From NCBI GenBank assembly GCA_007745635.1, contig CP036272.1, positions 4,207,521-4,271,520 of the forward strand: a stretch of 64,000 bases of DNA, given 5' to 3'. Position numbers and translations under genes: made by a program. Below the pieces are notes generated by a model. The model was given only the letters and a program-made list of their open reading frames with translations, searched no databases and was not told where the DNA came from. Origin of the DNA: Stieleria bergensis. Its GTDB lineage: Bacteria > Planctomycetota > Planctomycetia > Pirellulales > Pirellulaceae. Positions 47,623-56,942 of this stretch are shown one piece after another; the first letter of the stretch is position 1, and every line of letters begins with the position of its first letter.

Positions 47623-48528
47623 ATGGATCAGGTCACAACTCGTGATTCCAGTCATTTAGGACAAGTACCGATTGTCACTGGGTCCTCCAGTGATTCCCCC
47701 AATGCGCCCCGCAAGGGAACTCGTGCGCAGACGCCGTCCTACCGGGCTCCGCTAACCAAGCCGAAAACCGACCGGCGAGTGATTTGGGACGTCCCCTTTG
47801 ATTGCGTCTCCATGGCCCAGACGCTGGACTGGATCGCTTGGCTGATCCAACGACGGGTTCCCAGCTATCTGATCACGGCCAACCTTCACTACGTGATGTT
47901 GCACCAGAAGGTCGCTGGCATGCAAGGGATCACTGATGGCGCCGCCATGATTCTGGCCGATGGTCAACCGATCGTCTGTCGCAGTCGAATCGGCACCCCG
48001 AATCTGCCAGAGCGTGTCGCGGGCAGCGAGATGATTTTCCAGCTTGCCGCGCGAGCGGCCGAAGAGAACTGGGGCATCTATTTCCTTGGCGGCGAACCGG
48101 GCGTTGCCCAGATGTGCGCCGAGAAACTGGCCTCCCAGTATCCGGGACTTCGTGTCGCCGGTGTTGAATCACCGCCGTTCCGGGAGCTTTCCGAACTCGA
48201 ACAAGCGGAACAAGATCGACGCATCCTGGATGCAAAGGCCGACATTCTGTTGGTCGCCTTTGGCCAACCCAAAGGCGAACAATGGATCGCCAAGCACCAT
48301 CGGCGTCTCGGTGTTCCCGTCAGCATCCAGCTGGGAGCTTCGTTCGACTTCGTTGCCGGCACGGCCAAACGAGCGCCGCGTATCTTGCAGCGCATCGGCA
48401 TGGAATGGGCCTACCGAATGTTCAGCGAGCCGCAGCGTCTGTTGCCTCGATACGCTGCCAACGCAGTGTCCCTGTTCAAGACGCTTTGCCTAGAAATGCT
48501 TGGCAAACGAACCAAGCGTCGCTCCTAG
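47623..48528 (+). CDS. WecG/TagA/CpsF-family glycosyltransferase
   Basis: Transfers a sugar (often N-acetylmannosaminuronate or N-acetylmannosamine) to a lipid-linked precursor for surface polysaccharide. I start at ATG 47623 ([10 protein letters not shown]), giving 301 residues. Family marks are [59 protein letters not shown] and the C-terminal [16 protein letters not shown]. Acts at the cytoplasmic membrane face. It lies downstream of the sigma54 activator on the same strand and converges with the PhoD-like gene, sharing a CTAG at the stops. Confidence 0.92.
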   Translation: MDQVTTRDSSHLGQVPIVTGSSSDSPNAPRKGTRAQTPSYRAPLTKPKTDRRVIWDVPFDCVSMAQTLDWIAWLIQRRVPSYLITANLHYVMLHQKVAGMQGITDGAAMILADGQPIVCRSRIGTPNLPERVAGSEMIFQLAARAAEENWGIYFLGGEPGVAQMCAEKLASQYPGLRVAGVESPPFRELSELEQAEQDRRILDAKADILLVAFGQPKGEQWIAKHHRRLGVPVSIQLGASFDFVAGTAKRAPRILQRIGMEWAYRMFSEPQRLLPRYAANAVSLFKTLCLEMLGKRTKRRS

Positions 48529-50855
48529 CCGATCACGTTGTCGCCGCCGTTTTCACGTTGGTGCAACAGAACAGGCCAGCCGGGGAATTCATTTTCTGGA
48601 TTGCCGTCGGTGGCATCAATCAAAAACCGGAACGAATGGATGTTGTACGTTTTGGCTTTGGGGTCGATTTCAACCAAACCGAATCCGCTCGCTTTTTGGT
48701 GCGCCCGTTCATAGCGATTCTTTTTGCTGGCAACCTCGGGGTTACCGACGGCGTAGACGTAGACTTTATTGCCCAAGCCATCTTCGTATTCACCCGTGTG
48801 CGGCATGCCATGCTTGGGACGGTTGGTGTGTTCCATCCCCACTTCATCAGCGCGCCACCAGCGTGGATAACCGGCCGCGATCGCTGGGGTGCAGAACGAC
48901 CAAAACCCATCGCGTTGCTCATCCACACCGTACTGCGCCAGTGACGTGAGGTGCTGGTCACCATTGATGTGCAACGGCATAGCTTTGCCAGCCAACTCAA
49001 TCGCCGCATTGCGTTCAGTTTGAGGCCATCCGCCACAGTCTAGATCCGCCACAAGATAGTTGTTGTAACTTCCATGGTGAGTGGCGACTCCGGCAAAGAC
49101 GGTTTGACTGAGCAAGACTTTCATCGATGCACCACGCCAATCGTCGGCCCACTTTTCGAGGAACTCTTTTTGACGCTCTCCCAGCAGCACCAAACCAGGC
49201 TTGTCCAGTCGCAACGGATCAATGTCCGGGTCCTTTAAGTGATCCGCTCGTCCGGAACCGGTGTCGACGCGCTGCGGGCCGCTTTTCCATTGGCGGTCAG
49301 CAATGATCGCAAAGCTAACCCCACCGTAGACCATGTCCCCGTAATAAACACTGATGTCTTGTTTGCACGGTGTCGGATCATAAAAATCAGGATGATGTGC
49401 ACAGTTGGTCAAATGAACGACGTTGACCATTTTGGCGGGTTCAATGTAACCCCCGTTGCTTGATGCACCGCCGTTTAGCACATCCATTGGTGCGCCGCCT
49501 TCGCCCCAAATGTTGCCTTGAAAGACATCGTGATCATCGGGCAAACAGATCGTGGGGCGGTCCTTCATTGCATGCCGGAACGACCAACCAAATTGGTAGT
49601 ACTTTCGCAGGTAATTCAAGATCGCTAAATCGGCAGGCCGGCGAATCAAGCCATATCCACCATGCCCTTCATAAAGCTGATCACCAGAGAAGTACAGAAT
49701 ATCTGGATCCAGCTTGATCACGTTATCAGCGACCGGTTGATATGGGAACGCATAATCGTTTTGGCACGTCAATGCACCAAAGCGGAGCGGACGTCCGGTG
49801 GGATTGGCTTTGACGGTTCCGGACCACTGCGACTCGGTTTCCTTACCGCTGGGATGCGTTTCCTTGTAGAGCACGCGATAAGGCACATCAGCAGACGCGT
49901 CCCAGTTTGGAATCCGGAACGTGCAGGTCCACGCATCACGGTCCAAGGTCGCGTTGCCAAGCGATTGCCACTGGCCACCGCGTTGGACTTGCAGCTCCAC
50001 CTGATCACTGTCCTGTTCGCCCAGTGGTCCCGTCAGCGCGGACAACTTCATCACGAACCCGTCATCACCACGCGAGTCGCTTAACGAATACATCGTCCAC
50101 AGGATGGGACCAAATGCCCGTTCCTGATCGACGGTAAACGCATCGCCTGCGACAGCCCAATCGCTGAAGCGATAGCGAGCGCCTTTGCCCTTTTTCAGTT
50201 GCGGATCAAAGTTATTGACCACAGCAATATTTCCAGTCACCGCTTCAGGGGTAACCGTTGTCGTCAGACTGCCAAGCGCCTGTCCTTCGCTGCTGGTGGC
50301 AGTCAGAGTCAACTCCACCGAATCGCCACTGGGCCTCCCGCTAAGTTTCAAACGTACACTTTGAGGATCAGCAGCACCTTCGATCGCTTTGCTTTTACGG
50401 TTGATGGTTAGCTTGCCGTTGATCAAGCCTGCTTTGACGCCCGACTTTGCAAACACGTTGGCGCGATGGTCATTGATGTCGCTCTTGACGCCCACTTTAA
50501 ATCCAACACCATCATCTTTGCCAGCAACAGCGACGCGTGAGACGACGACGCTGGTTTCAAATGACTTGCCAGGATCAGTCAGCTGATGAGTGATCAAATG
50601 GATGTTGCGGTCACCGCCTGTTGTCAAGCACTCTGCAGCTCCATCTCGAATCATCCAATCCTCCATCGGGTTCGCCCAGCAGTTACCCGCGAGCCAGATC
50701 CGGTCGTGAGTGTCGCTCCAGTGAACGACTGGCTCAAGCGAATCGCGAACGCTGGTGTCGGCTTGATTGGCCGCTGCGTTCTCGGACAGGCCCATCAACG
50801 CACCACTTGCTCCGAGCGCCTTGAGCGCAGATCGACGGGGAACTGAATTGGACAT
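48525..50855 (-). CDS. PhoD-like metallophosphatase, exported
   Basis: Probable secreted alkaline phosphatase or phosphodiesterase of the PhoD-like family, with Fe/Ca at the active site. I start at ATG 50855 ([15 protein letters not shown]), preceded by AAGGA; the result is a 776-residue protein with a twin-arginine-like signal ([18 protein letters not shown]). Metal-site motifs: [36 protein letters not shown] and [14 protein letters not shown]. The N-terminal third is a beta-rich, non-catalytic region. Its stop TAG overlaps that of the convergent WecG-type gene within CTAG. The substrate is unknown; regulation by phosphate is plausible but not visible. Confidence 0.88.
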   Translation of the reverse strand: MSNSVPRRSALKALGASGALMGLSENAAANQADTSVRDSLEPVVHWSDTHDRIWLAGNCWANPMEDWMIRDGAAECLTTGGDRNIHLITHQLTDPGKSFETSVVVSRVAVAGKDDGVGFKVGVKSDINDHRANVFAKSGVKAGLINGKLTINRKSKAIEGAADPQSVRLKLSGRPSGDSVELTLTATSSEGQALGSLTTTVTPEAVTGNIAVVNNFDPQLKKGKGARYRFSDWAVAGDAFTVDQERAFGPILWTMYSLSDSRGDDGFVMKLSALTGPLGEQDSDQVELQVQRGGQWQSLGNATLDRDAWTCTFRIPNWDASADVPYRVLYKETHPSGKETESQWSGTVKANPTGRPLRFGALTCQNDYAFPYQPVADNVIKLDPDILYFSGDQLYEGHGGYGLIRRPADLAILNYLRKYYQFGWSFRHAMKDRPTICLPDDHDVFQGNIWGEGGAPMDVLNGGASSNGGYIEPAKMVNVVHLTNCAHHPDFYDPTPCKQDISVYYGDMVYGGVSFAIIADRQWKSGPQRVDTGSGRADHLKDPDIDPLRLDKPGLVLLGERQKEFLEKWADDWRGASMKVLLSQTVFAGVATHHGSYNNYLVADLDCGGWPQTERNAAIELAGKAMPLHINGDQHLTSLAQYGVDEQRDGFWSFCTPAIAAGYPRWWRADEVGMEHTNRPKHGMPHTGEYEDGLGNKVYVYAVGNPEVASKKNRYERAHQKASGFGLVEIDPKAKTYNIHSFRFLIDATDGNPENEFPGWPVLLHQRENGGDNVIG

Positions 50856-51129
50856 CTTGGTTGAATCCTTCATCGAGATTTGGCTGTATAACACTGTCAT
50901 CAAAAGACACTGGCAATCGAGCATTCAGCGTCGGGCTCATCCGCCAGGTGGAAGTCCCGTATTGTAATTCGCTCCTACCCGCTGCGTAATCCGGGCGCGC
51001 CCTTATTTCAGGGGTTTCCGTGCCCGGGCACATGCGACGAAGCCTGGCGGACAATCAACCGTGATGTCGCCGCAAGGACGTTTTTACAAGCATCCCAGTT
51101 AAGGCTTCCTCCTTGCACGACCGAATTTA

Positions 51130-51138
51130 TGCTATAAC
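51130..51138 (+). promoter_or_regulatory. Possible extended -10 promoter of the polyamine operon
   Basis: TGCTATAAC is an extended -10 type (TG-N-TATAAC). TTGCAC 15 nt upstream is a poorly spaced -35. Transcription from here would begin around 51145, consistent with the downstream GTG start at 51200 and not with the TTG at 51113. Tentative. Confidence 0.4.
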
Positions 51139-51199
51139 GGCCCCCAACCGACAGACGCCCGGTCGGCTGATCATTCCATTTGATTTTTTGGACACTCGC

Positions 51200-51643
51200 G
51201 TGACTGTATCTGGTGATACCGATCTTGCTTCATCAAGCCCCCTGGCTGGGTTTGATGGCGGTTGCCAGTTCATCGTCGAGGCCTCCGCGTGCGACGCCCA
51301 TGCACTGCGAGACGCGGAAACGATTGAATCGATCTGCCAAAAATTAATCAATGACCTGTGCTTGCAGGTGGTTGGGCAACCACAGCGGCACGTGTTTCCT
51401 GACCCTGGCGGCGTGACTCTGTTGTATCTGCTCCGTGAATCGCACTTGGCCTGTCACACGTACCCCGAATTTGGATTTGTTACCTTTAACCTGTACAGCT
51501 GCCTTCCAAAGCCGGATTGGCCTTGGCAAACTCAGTTGCAGCGTCGCTTGAATGCCGGCGACGTACGGGTCAGGAAAATTCACAGGACACGACCAAACGG
51601 GCAAGACGCCGAAACGGCAACCGGATGGGGAGCGGGTCAATGA
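51200..51643 (+). CDS. speD: S-adenosylmethionine decarboxylase (SpeD family)
   Basis: Pyruvoyl enzyme that makes decarboxylated AdoMet, the aminopropyl donor for polyamine synthesis. I start at GTG 51200, giving 147 residues, since the likely promoter lies between this and the upstream TTG (51113). The self-cleavage site is visible: RESHLACHTYPE, with Glu80-Ser81 the expected break and Ser81 the pyruvoyl source, His86 the processing histidine, and Cys101 (YSC) the catalytic acid. The Gly-Gly-Val just before the site also fits the family. The start TTG at 51113 would add 29 unmatched residues. Its TGA overlaps the ATG of the next gene (ATGA). First gene of a six-gene operon with a spermidine-synthase-like enzyme. 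Confidence 0.9.
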   Translation: MTVSGDTDLASSSPLAGFDGGCQFIVEASACDAHALRDAETIESICQKLINDLCLQVVGQPQRHVFPDPGGVTLLYLLRESHLACHTYPEFGFVTFNLYSCLPKPDWPWQTQLQRRLNAGDVRVRKIHRTRPNGQDAETATGWGAGQ

Positions 51644-53190
51644 AACGGATTCAGACCAATTGTCCGTCTTGTGGCGGACCGCTTGAGTTTCAAGCCGGTG
51701 GCGCGATGGTCGCCATCTGTGATTTTTGCCACACCGCTGTGGGACGAAGCGACCGAGCGTTAGAAGACTACGGAAAAGTCGCGGAAGTCGGCGATCCGGC
51801 ATCTGGCCTGAAGCGAGGCATGACTGGCCGGTTCAATGGCAAACGATTCACGATCGCCGGCCGCGTTCGTTACCGGCATGCTGGCGGCGGCAGCTGGGAC
51901 GAGTGGTACCTCTCCTTTGGCGGTCAGCAATGGGCTTGGTTAGCCGAAGCGCAAGGCAAATTTTCCATCACGCGGAAACACACGCTCAAAAAATCACAGT
52001 CTCTTCCAGAATTTGATTCCATCGAGCTCAACAAAGCGATTCCGCTGAAGAACGAAACCTTTACGGTTCGCGAAAAAGGGGTCGCGACTGCCGAGGGCGC
52101 TGAAGGCGAACTGCCCTGGCAATTTCATCCCGGCAGCTCACATCACTATGTCGACTTAATCGCCACCGACAACGCGGTTTCAACCTTCGACTACGGCGAC
52201 GGCAGCGAGGGAGCCGAGCAAGCCGCGTACATGGGCAAAATGGTTACGCTGGAAGAACTCGGCATTGACCTTTCCAGTTTGGATCCCAACGCGGGTGTCC
52301 AGAGTGTAGGCTCGCTGCAGCTAAACTGCCCACAGTGCGGCGGCCCGTTGAAGCTACGAGCACCGGACCAAACCCTGCGAGTGGCCTGCCCGAATTGCTC
52401 GTCACTGCTTGATGCGTCGGAGGGCAAACTCACCCTCTTCCAGACGCTCACGCAGAAACGTCTCGACCCGCTCATACCGCTGGGATCCGAGGGGACCATT
52501 GGCGGCGTCAAGTTTACCTTGATCGGATACATGAAACGCCATGTGTTGTATCAAGGTCAGACGTTTCCTTGGACGGAGTACCTGCTCTACAATCGCGAGA
52601 CCGGTTTTCGCTGGTTGGTTTGTCAAGATTATCACTGGAGCTTTGTCGCCCCAGTGGACGAACCCGTCACGCGTTACGGTCAAAGCATCACCTACGATGG
52701 CGAGACCTTCCGCTTGTACGATCGTGGCACAGCGCATGTCAGCTATGTCTTGGGCGAATTTTATTGGCAGGTCAATGTAGGTGACCAAACGGAGACGTTC
52801 GACTACATTGCGCCTCCGCGCATGCTTTCGTTCGAGACCACCGGCTGGGGCGACACACAGGAAGTCACCGTTTCGGAAGGCCAGTACATGGCCCCGGAGG
52901 AAATCGAAGCGATCTTCGGCGTCAAAGACCTGCCACGCCCCTGGGGCGTTGGCGTCCTGCAGTCTGCACCGACAATGGAGAAGAGTTTTTGGCTCACCTG
53001 GATCGGAGGCGTGGTTTACCTGCTGTTGGTCTATGGCGTGTTCAGCAGCAAGGCCGACGCTTGGCTGCTAACGTACGCCTTGGTGGGCGTCAGTCTCTTC
53101 CCAATGGGTTTCTTGCTCTATCGCCGTCAGTTTGAAGTGCAACGGTGGAGCGACAGTGATTTCAGTCCTTATCTATCATCGGATGATTAG
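51640..53190 (+). CDS. Double zinc-ribbon/DUF4178 membrane protein
   Basis: A 516-residue protein of unknown function. I start at ATG 51640 (MKRIQTNCPSCGG), with GGGGAG upstream and a 4-bp overlap with speD. Two zinc ribbons each begin a repeat unit: Cys8-11-27-30 (CPSCGG...CDFC) and Cys230-233-250-253 (CPQCGG...CPNC). Each is followed by a beta-rich DUF4178-type domain (FTIAGRVRYRHAGGGSWDEW and FTLIGYMKRHVLYQGQTFPW), so the protein is an internal duplication. Two transmembrane helices end it (about residues 447-497). DUF4178 often neighbours spermidine synthase and DUF350 genes; the role is not established. The zinc ribbons are probably cytoplasmic, by inference. Confidence 0.9.
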   Translation: MKRIQTNCPSCGGPLEFQAGGAMVAICDFCHTAVGRSDRALEDYGKVAEVGDPASGLKRGMTGRFNGKRFTIAGRVRYRHAGGGSWDEWYLSFGGQQWAWLAEAQGKFSITRKHTLKKSQSLPEFDSIELNKAIPLKNETFTVREKGVATAEGAEGELPWQFHPGSSHHYVDLIATDNAVSTFDYGDGSEGAEQAAYMGKMVTLEELGIDLSSLDPNAGVQSVGSLQLNCPQCGGPLKLRAPDQTLRVACPNCSSLLDASEGKLTLFQTLTQKRLDPLIPLGSEGTIGGVKFTLIGYMKRHVLYQGQTFPWTEYLLYNRETGFRWLVCQDYHWSFVAPVDEPVTRYGQSITYDGETFRLYDRGTAHVSYVLGEFYWQVNVGDQTETFDYIAPPRMLSFETTGWGDTQEVTVSEGQYMAPEEIEAIFGVKDLPRPWGVGVLQSAPTMEKSFWLTWIGGVVYLLLVYGVFSSKADAWLLTYALVGVSLFPMGFLLYRRQFEVQRWSDSDFSPYLSSDD

Positions 53191-53379
53191 ATGAAAAACG
53201 CATTCTTGATCAGTTACTTTGTTGCCGCCGGGATTTGCTGCTCTGGTTTCACGACCGCAGCGGTCGCCGGTTGGAAAGCGCCCAGCTTTGGTGTGCTGCG
53301 TGTCATCTCATCAGGGATGCGATCCTCCAGCGGTTATGGTGGACGTTCCTTTGGTGGTTCATGGGGTGGAGGAAAATAA
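53191..53379 (+). CDS. Small Gly/Ser-rich exported peptide of the polyamine operon
   Basis: A 62-residue product whose ATG follows directly after the stop of the DUF4178 gene. It begins with a signal peptide (MKNAFLISYFVAAGICC...AVAG), then a short Ser/Gly/Tyr/Arg-rich mature part ending SFGGSWGGGK. The mature peptide is only about 35 residues. I do not recognise a family. The terminal codons GGT GGA GGA AAA also form the Shine-Dalgarno of the next gene, so part of the GGK ending may be due to that. Since it sits inside a polyamine enzyme operon, it could be a substrate for modification or a secreted signal; this is speculation. Such a small gene could be spurious, but its position and signal peptide argue otherwise. 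Confidence 0.65.
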   Translation: MKNAFLISYFVAAGICCSGFTTAAVAGWKAPSFGVLRVISSGMRSSSGYGGRSFGGSWGGGK

Positions 53380-53380
53380 G

Positions 53381-53674
53381 ATGAACTTATTGAATTTAAA
53401 CAGTCTTGCGTTGCTAGCTCAATCCGCCGATTCGGAGGGTTCCTCCGTCGCGGCGGCCGGATTTGCGCTCCTGGGTGTTCACTTAGTGGCCGCAATCGTT
53501 TTCGCCGTGCTCGGCATCGTGTTGTTGTTCTTCGGCCTCTGGCTGATGGAAAAACTGACGCCGTTTTCAGTGATGCGTGAGATCGAAGAAGATCAGAACC
53601 AAGCACTAGCGATCATCATGGGAGCCATCGTGATTGGGATTTCGATTATCATTGCCGCGGCCATCGTCGGATGA
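53381..53674 (+). CDS. DUF350-family small membrane protein
   Basis: A 97-residue protein starting at ATG 53381 ([12 protein letters not shown]) behind a strong Shine-Dalgarno (GGAGG, 8 nt). Two clear transmembrane helices ([20 protein letters not shown] continuing to about LFFGLWL; then [20 protein letters not shown]) flank a charged segment ([10 protein letters not shown]), the pattern of DUF350 (YjfL-like) proteins. The first about 20 residues may be a signal or extra helix. The next gene's ATG overlaps its TGA (53671-53674). DUF350 proteins are often encoded beside PspA, spermidine synthase and ATP-grasp genes (from memory). The biochemical role is unknown. Confidence 0.85.
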   Translation: MNLLNLNSLALLAQSADSEGSSVAAAGFALLGVHLVAAIVFAVLGIVLLFFGLWLMEKLTPFSVMREIEEDQNQALAIIMGAIVIGISIIIAAAIVG

Positions 53675-55203
53675 TCAATCGGGCACCCAACTACCTGCTC
53701 TATTTGAATGTTCTGGTCATTGCGACCTGTGGTTTGATCTATGAGTTACTGGCTGGCACGTTGGCCAGCTACTTGCTCGGTGACAGCGTCACACAGTTTT
53801 CTTTAGTCATCGGCGTTTACTTGTCGGCTCTGGGGATTGGTTCCTGGCTGTCGCGTTATGTCGACACTGGAGTGGCTCGGACCTTCATCGAAATTGAAAT
53901 TGCGATCGCCTTGGTCGGCGGCCTTTCGGCTCCGATCCTTTTCATTGCCTTCGCACAGATCGCATGGTTTCGGATCCTGCTGTTTGGCATGGTGCTGCTG
54001 ATCGGCATCTTGGTCGGCCTCGAGCTACCGCTGTTGATGCGGATTCTGAAGGAAAATCTTGACTTTCGCGAACTCGTCGCGCGTGTGCTGACGTTTGACT
54101 ACATTGGCGCTCTGATGGCGTCACTCTTGTTCCCGATTCTGCTGGTGCCACATCTAGGACTGGTGCGAACTTCGCTGCTGTTTGGGTTACTAAACGCTGC
54201 GGTCGGCATTTGGGGAACCTCGCTATTGCGACCGCTGTTGTCCCAGCGTTCGGTGACGGGACTGCGAACGCGAGGCTTCATCGTTGTTGGAATCTTGGTC
54301 GTCGGCTTCATCAAAGCCGACTCGCTGACTTCGCTTTCAGAGGAAGTCATTCTGCAGAAGCCGATCGTGTTTACACAGCACAGCCCGTTTCAGCGGATTG
54401 TGGTCACGAAGGATAAGGAAAACTTCCAGCTGTATCTCAACGGCAACTTGCAATTCAATTCACGCGACGAATACCGGTACCATGAAGCCCTGGTCCACCC
54501 CGCGATCAGCAGCCGAGACCAGGTGCACGACGTGCTGGTCCTGGGAGGTGGTGACGGATTAGCAGTGCGTGAAGTCCTGCGGTATCCGTCGGTCAAAACG
54601 GTGACGTTGGTGGATCTGGATCCCGCGATGACGTCCCTGGCGGAAAAGTTTCCGCCGCTGAAAGAACTCAACCAAGACTCGCTGAACGATGAACGCGTCA
54701 CGGTGATCAACCAAGACGCGTTTGTCTGGGCCACCGAACAACAGAAAACGTTTGATGTCGCGATCATCGACTTTCCTGATCCAAGTTCGTATTCGGTCGG
54801 CAAGCTCTACACCACGCGATTCTTTCAGATGTTGCAAAAAGTGCTGAACGACGACGCCGTTATCACGGTCCAGTGCACCTCGCCGCTGGTTGCCCCACAA
54901 TCCTATTGGTGCATTCTGAACACGCTGTCGGCGTCCGGTTTCCTGGTCCAGCCCTACCAGACATCGGTGCCGACGTTTGGCGTCTGGGGATTTGCTTATG
55001 CACGCTACACTGGCACCGACGTCAGCGACACTCGGCCTTGGCAATCGCGACGGGCGCTCCCCGACGGGCTTCGCTATCTGGATCAATCAACCATGCAAAC
55101 GTTGTTTCAAATGCCCGCTGACATCGCTCCAGTCGATGTCAAAATCAACCGGCTGAACGATCAAGTTTTGGTGCGTTATTACGAACAGGAATGGGGTTCG
55201 TGA
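53671..55203 (+). CDS. Membrane-anchored spermidine-synthase-like aminopropyltransferase
   Basis: A 510-residue protein. The N-terminal about 210 residues contain about seven transmembrane helices ([20 protein letters not shown] through [11 protein letters not shown]). The C-terminal half is a spermidine synthase/methyltransferase fold: dcAdoMet-binding [15 protein letters not shown], acidic loop TLVDLDPAM, and [10 protein letters not shown] at the catalytic Asp site, then GKLYTTRFF. With SpeD in the operon it could make aminopropylated products at the membrane. The membrane domain is unlike cytosolic SpeE. It may be a transporter-like or sensor part fused to the enzyme. The acceptor amine is unknown. 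The start overlaps the DUF350 stop, and the stop overlaps the next gene's GTG. Confidence 0.9.
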   Translation: MINRAPNYLLYLNVLVIATCGLIYELLAGTLASYLLGDSVTQFSLVIGVYLSALGIGSWLSRYVDTGVARTFIEIEIAIALVGGLSAPILFIAFAQIAWFRILLFGMVLLIGILVGLELPLLMRILKENLDFRELVARVLTFDYIGALMASLLFPILLVPHLGLVRTSLLFGLLNAAVGIWGTSLLRPLLSQRSVTGLRTRGFIVVGILVVGFIKADSLTSLSEEVILQKPIVFTQHSPFQRIVVTKDKENFQLYLNGNLQFNSRDEYRYHEALVHPAISSRDQVHDVLVLGGGDGLAVREVLRYPSVKTVTLVDLDPAMTSLAEKFPPLKELNQDSLNDERVTVINQDAFVWATEQQKTFDVAIIDFPDPSSYSVGKLYTTRFFQMLQKVLNDDAVITVQCTSPLVAPQSYWCILNTLSASGFLVQPYQTSVPTFGVWGFAYARYTGTDVSDTRPWQSRRALPDGLRYLDQSTMQTLFQMPADIAPVDVKINRLNDQVLVRYYEQEWGS

Positions 55204-56873
55204 GCTCAGCACAAGGCAACGAAACACTCAAACAGCCGACACGCCGAACGTGGATCAAGTGGCTGGGAACAACGCCGCTGGCAATGCTCGTTGGCTGTTC
55301 CGGAAAGCCCTCGGCAGCTTTCAGCGGGGAACTCTTGCAACCGGACCTCAGTGTTGGACACCGGATTCGCGACGGCTGGAAGCTGCCACAGCCAACGGGT
55401 GCCCCTTCCAAGCATGCGGTGGTGATCGTCGGCGGAGGAATCGCTGGCCTTTCCGCTGCTTGGGAACTTCAGCGGCAAGGCATCCAAGACGTTGTGATCC
55501 TAGAAATGGAGTCCACGGCCGGCGGCACCAGTCGCAGCGGCAAATGGGAGGCATCCCAGTTTCCTTGGGCAGCCCATTACGTCCCGGTGCCCATGTCATT
55601 CAACCGAGACTTGCTGGAACTGTTTCAGGAAATGAACATCGTCACAGACGTCTCGGCCGACGGTCAGGTGACTGTCGCCGAAGAACACCTGTGCCGCGAA
55701 CCCGAAGAACGCGTGTTTCATCAAGGGCGTTGGCTGGAAGGACTTTATCCCGCATCCATTCAAGAGATTCATTCCACCGATCGTCAACAACTGGAACAAT
55801 TCCAACTGCAGATGAATCAGTGGGCGCAGCGGCGCGACGAACAAGGCCGACGGGCGTTCGCCATCCCAATGCAGCTGGGGACGGACAGCGATCCAGAGGT
55901 CATTCAGTTGGACCAGATCTCAATGGCCCAGTGGATGACCGATCAAGGCTATGACTCAGAGGCACTGCGTTGGCTGGTCGATTACGGGTGCCGCGATGAT
56001 TATGGACTGACGCTGGAACAAACCAGCGCATGGGCAGGCGTTTTCTACTTTGCGTCTCGACTGAGCGGTCAGGCGAATTCGATTGCTGAAATGGAATCCC
56101 AGCCGGTGATGACATGGCCACAGGGCAATGGCAAAATCGTCCAGCACTTAAGTCAGCGCTTTGCCAAACAGATCCGAACCGAACACGCTGTCACCAAAAT
56201 CACCAAGCAACCAAATGGTCAATCCATGCGCGTCACGGCTTACGACAAGGCCAGGGATCGCATGGTCGAATTGATTGCCGACGACGTCGTGTTTGCTGCC
56301 CCACAGTTTTTGGCAAGTCGCCTGATCGACCAATGGCAACAGGCCGGACGCGACGCGACCACGTTTCAATACGGTGGCTGGGTCGTCGCTAACCTGTTGC
56401 TGAAAGCGAGACCAAGTGAATCAAAAGAAGATGGGCTGGCGGCCTTGATGGCCTGGGACAATGTGATCTGCCATAGCGATTCACTGGGCTATGTAAATGC
56501 CTCGCATCAGTCAGGTGCTGATCATGGGCCGACCGTGATCACCTGGTACCACCCATTGCTAAAAGACGATCCCAAGTTGTCTCGGCAAACACTTTTGCAG
56601 ATGACGTGGGACGATTGGGCAGCAATTGTCTTAGCCGACCTGTCCCGGGCGCACCCTGAGATCGAGACGTTGATCCAGCGCATGGACATCATGCGATGGG
56701 GACACGCGATGATCCAACCTCGCGTAGGATTTATGTTTGGGAAACAACGCCAGCAAGCAGCCGAATCGCTCGGGCGGATCCATTTCGCGCACTCGGATCT
56801 AAGCGGCATTGCTTTGATGGAAGAAGCGTTTGCCAGAGGCGTTGCCGCAGCAAGGAAATGCGGCGCGTCGTGA
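55200..56873 (+). CDS. Exported FAD-dependent amine-oxidase-like lipoprotein
   Basis: I start at GTG 55200, overlapping the previous stop (GTGA) with AGGA 8 nt upstream; an ATG at 55191 lies too close to that site. The 557 residues begin with a twin-arginine motif ([11 protein letters not shown]) and a lipobox (AMLVGC, Cys33), so a folded, cofactor-loaded protein is probably exported and lipid-anchored. The FAD dinucleotide motif [18 protein letters not shown] follows at residues 74-91. The C-terminal FAD contact region ([21 protein letters not shown]) is present. It belongs to the flavin amine oxidase/NAD(P)-binding Rossmann group. Polyamine oxidation is inferred from the operon, not from active-site residues. 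Confidence 0.88.
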   Translation: MSSAQGNETLKQPTRRTWIKWLGTTPLAMLVGCSGKPSAAFSGELLQPDLSVGHRIRDGWKLPQPTGAPSKHAVVIVGGGIAGLSAAWELQRQGIQDVVILEMESTAGGTSRSGKWEASQFPWAAHYVPVPMSFNRDLLELFQEMNIVTDVSADGQVTVAEEHLCREPEERVFHQGRWLEGLYPASIQEIHSTDRQQLEQFQLQMNQWAQRRDEQGRRAFAIPMQLGTDSDPEVIQLDQISMAQWMTDQGYDSEALRWLVDYGCRDDYGLTLEQTSAWAGVFYFASRLSGQANSIAEMESQPVMTWPQGNGKIVQHLSQRFAKQIRTEHAVTKITKQPNGQSMRVTAYDKARDRMVELIADDVVFAAPQFLASRLIDQWQQAGRDATTFQYGGWVVANLLLKARPSESKEDGLAALMAWDNVICHSDSLGYVNASHQSGADHGPTVITWYHPLLKDDPKLSRQTLLQMTWDDWAAIVLADLSRAHPEIETLIQRMDIMRWGHAMIQPRVGFMFGKQRQQAAESLGRIHFAHSDLSGIALMEEAFARGVAAARKCGAS

Positions 56874-56942
56874 GCGCAAGCATCAAGCGATTCGCCACGA
56901 CGCACCAGCGGCGGGTGACGCCACCGTTGACGTGCGCGCGGA

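Noticed and set aside
53219-53380. Upstream extension of the DUF350 frame
   Set aside because: It overlaps the small exported-peptide gene; the ATG at 53381 has a strong ribosome binding site and gives the normal family length.
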